A stretch of DNA of 64,000 nucleotides from assembly GCA_028564925.1 (NCBI GenBank), contig CM053030.1, forward strand, positions 402,171,073 to 402,235,072, in the 5' to 3' direction. This document shows positions 57,875 to 64,000 of this stretch, in pieces. The stretch's first letter is position 1; the number at the start of each line of letters is the position of its first letter. The translations under genes were made by a program, and so were the position numbers. The notes under the pieces are model-generated. The model was not told the DNA's origin. It saw nothing but the letters and a program-made list of their open reading frames with translations, and did no database searches. Source of the DNA: Lithobates sylvaticus (Eukaryota > Chordata > Amphibia > Anura > Ranidae).

Positions 57875-58188
57875 CCCTCCTCCATTTGCAGATTATGCCC
57901 TGTTTGCTGGTTTCAGACCCCAAACTCGGCGAGTCCTTTCTGGCGATCCCGAGAGACTCACTTTTAGGTAACTAACTTGGGTGCGGCAGACATATACTAG
58001 CTTCTACCTTGTCAACATAAATTGGAAGGTAGGCAATTTTTAAGCTTTTTTGATTGCACTCACCCATTGTAAACTATTTGCACCTATATTATTGAGTATT
58101 GATCTAAATACATATAATCTGTCAGTCCATTCATGAATAACCCCCCTGTCTTCTTGATATATACAACAGATATACGAACTGCTATACT

Positions 58189-58227
58189 CTGGTTCTGAAG
58201 AAGCTTTAAGCGAAACGCGTCAACCAG
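58189..58227 (+). ncRNA. Hammerhead ribozyme, PLE-1 copy C
   Basis: Stem I is CTGGTT (58189-58194) with AACCAG (58222-58227). The core box CTGAAGA, stem II GCT-TTA-AGC with one unpaired A before it, the box GAAA and the palindrome ACGCGT follow. GTC ends at 58221, so the cut is expected between 58221 and 58222. Stem III has no loop and would need two RNAs to pair, as proposed for PLE hammerheads. Confidence 0.8.
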
Positions 58228-58698
58228 CATTCTGCGAGTTTGTTTCAGCATTCTGATTTACTAATAGCTATATGTATATGTACATTCTTGGACTGCAATG
58301 ACCCCCCCTTTTTTTTATATGTGACATGTTTTATGTATATTATGTGTTAATAAAAGTATTTAGAATTATTCTTTTGTATTGAGACATATGTCCGTTCAGG
58401 TACCGTGATAGTCCGTTAGGTTGGCTAAAAACCCCCCTTTTCGTTTTCTATACACAATTCTAGGACGAGGTACCCCCCCTGAGCTTTTCCATATCCCTCT
58501 ATAAATCTATTCGAGCCGAAAAGGCTCACTTTTAGCTTTGGGAGTAGTCCACTTTGAGCAATATGGTTCAGTGGACAAGAACAATTGTGACTTATTAATT
58601 TATATATTAGACATTATATATTTAACTTCTTATATGATTTTTTTCATTGTTTCAATTTCTGTTTTTGCTTCATCTTTTTTGCCCATAGATATAAAATA

Positions 58699-59793
58699 TT
58701 GGCTTTTACTATAGAAAAATCAACAATGACGGACTATACTGGTTCTGAATGGGATGGGCTTATGTCGAGGATACACAAAGAATGTGGGGACGATCATGGA
58801 ATTGAACTGGAAATCGAGGTACTAATAACGAAATTGAGACAGGCTCTCGAAAGGAAATCTAACCTGTTCTGGCAGGTAAAATTTCTGGAGAGATACCTTA
58901 AAGAAGGCCTGAATCCTCAAGGTTTGAGAATTCAGGTCTTCCCAAATCTTTGGGAGACTAGTTTGGACTTCAAACAAAAATGGGAACTGAACTTACAGGA
59001 ATGTACATCTAAAATGATGTTAGCGTTAATTGATCACTATAATAAGGATATAAAGGACCTTGACACTGAGATCATAGAGTTTCAGAAACAAAATGTATCT
59101 CTATGTGCTCACCCCAAATTTCTAGAAAAGGACAAATCCTTAAAAGAATACTTGGAGAAATTTAATAAGGATCTCATATATAAAAAGGATGTGAAGTTTA
59201 TTAGAGACAAAATGGCGTTTAATGGAAAGTATGCCTATAGATGGCCCCAAAGGGGAGGGAAACTAGGAAAAAAGAACCAAAGAAAGCAGGAACGAAATGC
59301 AGACAAAACACAGTCACAAAGTGATGGGGACTTTAGAGACGGTACTGACTCTGATTCGTCAAATTTCTCCTATTCAGCCCGTTCAAACCAATCCTCTTTC
59401 CCTACACGTGGTAGAGGAAGACAGAGAGGATCAAGGAAGAGGCAAACGACAGGCGATAATGCAAACAAAGGGGGAAAAGATAAAAAACTAAAAGATTACC
59501 CTAATGAGGGACATGAGAACCATGACATGAGAGGGGGTGGCCTAATGGGGATAGATCCCCGTATTCCAACCTTAGGTGAATCCCCTGACCTAGAACATCT
59601 GACAGGAGCCAATAGAGCCCCCCTACTTCCACCATCAACCCCCCTCCCAGGCTTTAATACTGCAAGAAACGGAGGAGTGATTTCTAAAAATATAAAAGAA
59701 AAGGTTTTTCAATTGTTTCCCCCCACACAAGACCCTCCAAACCGCTCCACAGCCTCGCAAAATCTGGAGAGATTTGCGTACAAAGACCGATAG
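58699..59793 (+). CDS. PLE-1 copy D ORF1: 364-aa basic, RG-rich protein
   Basis: Same protein as 49379-50473 with one visible change, RIPTLGES here against RIPTVGES there. The start lies 477 bases after the predicted hammerhead cut. The helical N-terminal part, basic linker and RG cluster are as described for copy A. Confidence 0.8.
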   Translation: MAFTIEKSTMTDYTGSEWDGLMSRIHKECGDDHGIELEIEVLITKLRQALERKSNLFWQVKFLERYLKEGLNPQGLRIQVFPNLWETSLDFKQKWELNLQECTSKMMLALIDHYNKDIKDLDTEIIEFQKQNVSLCAHPKFLEKDKSLKEYLEKFNKDLIYKKDVKFIRDKMAFNGKYAYRWPQRGGKLGKKNQRKQERNADKTQSQSDGDFRDGTDSDSSNFSYSARSNQSSFPTRGRGRQRGSRKRQTTGDNANKGGKDKKLKDYPNEGHENHDMRGGGLMGIDPRIPTLGESPDLEHLTGANRAPLLPPSTPLPGFNTARNGGVISKNIKEKVFQLFPPTQDPPNRSTASQNLERFAYKDR

Positions 59794-59840
59794 AGGACCA
59801 GTTACAAGTCATTAATCTATCTTCAAAATCTCTATCACAC

Positions 59841-62201
59841 ATGGAACTAGAGGTTTTGGGTCTAGGCTTAAGCTTCTGTCCCTCATCTTATACTAACAGT
59901 TTTGAGGTTGTTAAGGACCTAAATTTATTTGCTAGAAGACTTACCTATAAATTCATGTTTGATGATGAAAGGAAAAAGAAAAAACAAGAATACATTGAGC
60001 GTGAGAAATGGAAGGGATTCACAGTCAGGGACTTCCTTGCCCTAAAAGATCTGATGGACCTCTTGGATGAGAGTGAAGAGTCCCAGGGTGGTCCTGCGGA
60101 GGGGGCTTCCCCGCCTGATCCGGGGGACCCCCCTCAGGCAATTCCACCCAGGGAAATACCCAAATTTTTAAATAAATCCACCAACTTTCCCTCTCTAAAA
60201 ACGAACCCTAGCATCTGGACCTTTTTACAACAAGTAACTAATGAAGTCAAAAAATTAGACTTTAGGTCACAGAAGACAAAAAACCTAACGTCAGAACAAC
60301 AACTTGTGATCTCTCAACTTCAAGACAACAAGGAAATTACAATAAAAATGGCTGATAAGGGAGGAAATGTAGTAATAATGGACACCATAAATTATAGACA
60401 AATGTGTTTGGACATCCTCTCCAATGAAGATTGGTATTGCCTCATTCCTTATGAAAAGATACTAACATTCAATGGAGATTATGAGATCCTTATTACCCGA
60501 GCATTCAATGAGGGGATTATTGATAAAGATATATTTGAGGCCCTTAAAACCACCTATCCGAGAGTCCCATCCTTCTACTCACTCCCGAAGACACACAAAA
60601 ATATGCAAAAACCACCGGGACGCCCAATTATATCGGGCATAGGGGCTAAAAGCGAAAAGGGTAGTAGACTAGTGGACGCTTTTTTGCGTCCTTATGTGAC
60701 ACAACTCCCCTCATATCTACAGGACACTTTAGCACTATTACGAGTCTTGCACAACAAAAAGGTTTCTCCAACTAGCCTTTTAGTTGCAATTGATGTAGAG
60801 GCCCTGTACTGCAGTATCCCTCATTCTCTGGGATTGGAGGTTGTGGAAGGCTTCTTTAGGGATGGTGATCCGATACGGAGACCATACAATACATTTATAT
60901 TGGAATTATTAAAGCATATTCTAACAAAGAATGTTTTTTCTTTTGACGACTCCCACTACCTCCAGGTACAGGGAGTAGCGATGGGGACATGCTGTGCCCC
61001 ATCCTACGCTAACTTGTACCTGGGGGGGTGGGAGCGTTCCATACTCACTAATCCTAACTTATCGATGTATCAGGCCAGCATATCATGCTGGTATAGATAC
61101 ATCGACGACATTTTTCTGGTATGGGAGTCGAGTGTGGAAAATCTGAGGGAATTTATGAGAGCGCTCTCCATTAATGACTTCAACCTTAGGTTTACGATGG
61201 AATCTAGTTCGGAGTCACTACCGTTTTTAGATCTTACCATACAAAAACAATTAGATGGAACAATTTCCACATCCCTGTATAGAAAGAAAACGGCAGGTAA
61301 CACCATCCTCCATGCAAGTAGTTCACACCCCCAAGCTTTGATTAGAAGCATCCCCTATTCCCAGTATTTACGTCTGAGGAGAAATTGCTCAACAGAGGAA
61401 GCCTTCAGATTAGAGGCCAACCTGTTACAAGCACGGCTACGGATACGGGGCTATAGCAACACCATCCTAAAAAAGGCATTTAAAAAGGCCCTTGACAGAG
61501 ATAGAGCTGATTTGCTCTTTGGGGACAGACGTAACAAACAGCAAGGAAACATTACTCGAGTTATAACAACGTATTCAAGTAATCATGAAGATATACGAAA
61601 CATAATTGGGAAACATTGGCATCTCCTCACAGGAGATAGGATTGTAGGAAAATATATTGGGGCTAAGCCCCAAATCACCTATAAGAAATGCCAATCTCTG
61701 AAAGATAAGTTGGTACATACCCACTTTCAAGGGCACATCGAACATGAAGTAGATATCCCAGGAATGTTTAAATGTTATGACTGTGATTACTGTGATTGGA
61801 TATTGGAGGGATCATCTTATACACTCCCCAATGGAGAAACACATACCATTAAATTTTCAGCTAACTGTCAAACAAAAGGGATAGTCTATATAGCTTTTTG
61901 TAAATGTGGAGCGTTTTACGTAGGCAAAACCTTCAGAAACTTCTGGAGGAGAATTTATGACCACATTTACTATATACGAAAAAATCTGTTATATACACCA
62001 ATAGGGCGCCATGTAGCGCTGTACCATAGAAATGACACCTCTATGGTCTGCTTCACGGCCCTGGAACATGTGGTAGAGGATCCCAGAGGGGGCAATATAG
62101 ACAAAAAATTATTGCAGCGCGAAGCCAGATGGATCTTCAAGCTAAATGCCACAAGGGCCCCTGGCTTGAACGATTCCCTCAGTTTTCGCCCTTTCTTATG
62201 A
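59841..62201 (+). CDS. PLE-1 copy D ORF2: reverse transcriptase with GIY-YIG endonuclease
   Basis: This 786-residue frame appears identical to that of copy A. Motif A Asp is codon 318 (60792), YIDD is codons 420-423 (61098-61109), and GIY-YIG begins at codon 680 (61878) with YVG at 693-695. The same frame is open upstream through PIEDQLQVINLSSKSLSH, where VINLS looks like the conserved opening of PLE proteins, so translation probably starts before the first Met or is coupled to ORF1. The mechanism is not visible. Conserved frames and near-identity between copies point to recent mobility. Confidence 0.95.
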   Translation: MELEVLGLGLSFCPSSYTNSFEVVKDLNLFARRLTYKFMFDDERKKKKQEYIEREKWKGFTVRDFLALKDLMDLLDESEESQGGPAEGASPPDPGDPPQAIPPREIPKFLNKSTNFPSLKTNPSIWTFLQQVTNEVKKLDFRSQKTKNLTSEQQLVISQLQDNKEITIKMADKGGNVVIMDTINYRQMCLDILSNEDWYCLIPYEKILTFNGDYEILITRAFNEGIIDKDIFEALKTTYPRVPSFYSLPKTHKNMQKPPGRPIISGIGAKSEKGSRLVDAFLRPYVTQLPSYLQDTLALLRVLHNKKVSPTSLLVAIDVEALYCSIPHSLGLEVVEGFFRDGDPIRRPYNTFILELLKHILTKNVFSFDDSHYLQVQGVAMGTCCAPSYANLYLGGWERSILTNPNLSMYQASISCWYRYIDDIFLVWESSVENLREFMRALSINDFNLRFTMESSSESLPFLDLTIQKQLDGTISTSLYRKKTAGNTILHASSSHPQALIRSIPYSQYLRLRRNCSTEEAFRLEANLLQARLRIRGYSNTILKKAFKKALDRDRADLLFGDRRNKQQGNITRVITTYSSNHEDIRNIIGKHWHLLTGDRIVGKYIGAKPQITYKKCQSLKDKLVHTHFQGHIEHEVDIPGMFKCYDCDYCDWILEGSSYTLPNGETHTIKFSANCQTKGIVYIAFCKCGAFYVGKTFRNFWRRIYDHIYYIRKNLLYTPIGRHVALYHRNDTSMVCFTALEHVVEDPRGGNIDKKLLQREARWIFKLNATRAPGLNDSLSFRPFL

Positions 62202-63394
62202 TTATTACCAATACCTCCCTCTCTCTCTATTTTTCCACATATATGTATATATTAATGCTTTTTCTCCTTTTTCCTCCCCCCCCCCTCCCCAGGGACTAAA
62301 TTGTTCAAATCAGGGGCCCCCGATCAATATGATCGATCTTATCCTCTGACCCTACCTATAATCAGGGCATATCCACCCCCCCTGGGAAACCTCCCTCTCT
62401 CCATCCTTAGGAATTGGGACAAGTCTGCTCCTTCTCTCAATAGACTAGAAGGTTTCATTGGCACAGTATGGCCTGCCTGTCTATGGACTCTTTATAATGA
62501 AGCAGACAGTTTGAAGCATTATTAATCTTTTCTTTGTAAATAACTTATAAAATAGGATCTCCTTGGTTTGTACATTTGTTGCCACTATATGTGATATGTA
62601 ACGCTATTTGTTTTTGATCTTAATGTTGTCTATTTATAGAGGACACGGGGAAATTGTCTTGAGTGGAGTATCAAGAAAAATGTGTTGTTTCGGTTACCTC
62701 ATATGGGACCCAAACGGAACTCTAACCCTGTATATTGGTATAATGATTCCAGCATAACACCAAGGCTAATGAGCTATTTTTTGATCTCCCTCTGGCTTGG
62801 ATTTCAACAGGCATTGTGGAGGGGAATTTGACCCAACCATAGCTGCCTCGGAGGAGGCGTTGCGGTGGTGGCGTCGGAGGAGGCTCATTTCCCATTTTTC
62901 CATCTCGGACATGGTCTGCAAATGTTGAAGGAAAAAATTACTGATTCTAATTTATTCTGATTTTCACCCTTATTATTTGTTTTTTCCAAAACCCCTATTT
63001 TTTGTTTTTTGTTTTTTATTTTTTTTTTATTATCTTTTCATTATTTTTTTTTTATTTTTTTTTACTCTTAATTTTATTTTTTATTTTTTATTTTTTTTTT
63101 TTTTTTATTTTTCACTTTTTAATTGTCATATATTATTTTTATTTATATTTATTTATTTTCAAACCTTGTTTATTTTTACCTACATTTTTACAAAAGGTTT
63201 CTATTCTATCTTTGATATCTATTTCTACTTTTCTCTTAGGATCGATCTTGCAAACCGACTTTGTTCTCATTTCCATAAGCCAGTGTTACTTTGAACGATG
63301 CTGGCTCAAGTGACAGTATGTGTTTGGTAAGGGCTTTACATCCTCAATACTGTTTTACTTCGATTGGATCGGGAATTACTCCCGTTCCTCCATT
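62202..63394 (+). other. PLE-1 copy D 3' region with AT-rich low-complexity tract
   Basis: The tract at 62990-63115 is almost only T and A and differs in length from the equivalent tracts at 46020-46190, 52660-52780 and 56370-56540. Small frames here repeat in all four copies but resemble no protein I know. Confidence 0.6.
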
Positions 63395-63641
63395 GCGCAT
63401 GCGCATACTCTTTACTGCGCATGCGCGCACTTTCGTTTTCGGCCGCGGCGGACGAGCCGCTTCATATGCGGACTCTATCCCCCCGGCCTGATTTGGCGCA
63501 TGCGCATAGCAGCGCCAATACTAGTGCACTCTGGCATTCCTTCTGGCGGCCCCTCCAGCTGATCGGAGTGATCTCTGATCAACCCTATGGGGCGGTCTCC
63601 TTCCTCCTCCCTCCAACTTGGCGCCAAAACACACTATTTAA
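63395..63641 (+). promoter_or_regulatory. Promoter-like block, PLE-1 copy D
   Basis: It carries the same sites as 56774-57020: three GCGCATGCGC, TTGGCGCCAA at 63618-63627 and TATTTAA at 63635-63641. Confidence 0.6.
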
Positions 63642-64000
63642 CCAGCACTCCATCAGATGGTTGTCTGAGATGGAGTGCTGGGAAGCTGCCTCTGCCAAAC
63701 TGTATTCAGGTATACTCATTGAAAATATCTACTGACTATTAGGCTGTTTTCCTCGCTTTAGGTGGTGCCTTGGGGACTAAATAGCCCCGGGCATACACAA
63801 AATTTAAAATGAGCTTTGTTATTAGCCATTACTATTTTTCCTTTACATAGAGTCTGCTATTGATGGATTCAGCTATTAAAAGCTGTACTTTGAAGAGCCG
63901 GTGATCTTCTCCAGTTGTGGCAGTTCCCCTTTCCCATATGGCTATTAGGTACGCTTTTGGATTAACCAGGCTGTGGTCTACCACATTGATAGATAATATT

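Larger units (their letters stand above)
54666..58437 (+). mobile_element. PLE-1 copy C, 5'-truncated, upstream of copy D
   Basis: It begins inside ORF2 at ILHASSSHPQ, about 180 bases further in than copy B, and runs to the AAAAACCCCCC end at 58437. Copy D follows directly, in the same direction. Confidence 0.9.
58438..64000 (+). mobile_element. PLE-1 copy D, full-length except for the window edge
   Basis: It starts after AAAAACCCCCC at 58438 and mirrors copy A. Both ORFs and the promoter-like block are present. By comparison with copy C its hammerhead would lie about 0.8 kb past the right edge. It looks whole as far as visible. Confidence 0.9.

Noticed and set aside
62977-63313. Phe- and Leu-rich frames that look like membrane proteins
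   Set aside because: They are produced by a T-rich low-complexity tract.

Overview
The window is a gene-poor, repeat-saturated stretch of a large animal genome. I find no host protein-coding gene, tRNA, rRNA or CRISPR. The mix of elements points to an amphibian, most likely a ranid-like frog: several Penelope-like element (PLE) families, PIF/Harbinger elements with ends like AGCCCCATACACACGGTCGG, Tc1/mariner, a BED-finger hAT, TTAA-flanked elements ending in CCACTTC, and L2/CR1-like LINE pieces. The taxonomic call is inference from the repeat families.

Layout. 1-9198: a hAT DNA transposon that continues past the left edge. Its transposase is on the minus strand and is broken. It has long tandem arrays on both sides and is itself hit by a 1.1-kb PLE tail (1321-2426) and a 1.1-kb TG...CA element (6343-7440). 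9199-17763: a decayed three-gene Harbinger element. It is interrupted by the hAT in one intron and by a 5'-truncated PLE (12641-16111, 16-bp target duplication) in another. 17764-21684: Tc1-like remains carrying a Harbinger MITE, a 1.2-kb unclassified insert and a TTAA MITE. 21685-30755: AT-rich DNA, small MITEs, two head-to-head PLE fragments, a third Harbinger fragment, a Tc1 fragment, a hairpin-rich 1.4-kb element and a TTAA element with a minisatellite. 30756-43456: a much better preserved three-gene Harbinger (DDE nuclease, Myb/SANT-like protein, MADF-like protein) that sits in an L2-like LINE and carries a 5.1-kb TTAA element in its 5' leader. 44101-64000 and beyond: a giant mirror-image array of one young PLE family.

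The PLE array is the most striking part. It reads full copy (minus), 5'-truncated copy (minus), centre at about 54660, 5'-truncated copy (plus), full copy (plus). Each full copy encodes a 364-aa RG-rich ORF1 and a 786-aa protein with reverse transcriptase and GIY-YIG endonuclease domains. Each 3' terminal region carries a promoter-like block (three GCGCATGCGC palindromes, TTGGCGCCAA and TATTTAA) and about 1.2 kb later a 39-nt motif that fits a hammerhead ribozyme at nearly every core position. In each arm the truncated copy lies directly upstream of a full copy. It can therefore supply promoter and ribozyme for the full copy, so the pair may act as one unit.

Two other PLE families in the window (1321-2426 and 12641-16111) carry degenerate hammerhead-like motifs at a similar place. 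All three share a self-complementary six-base stem III, a design reported for PLE ribozymes that work as dimers.
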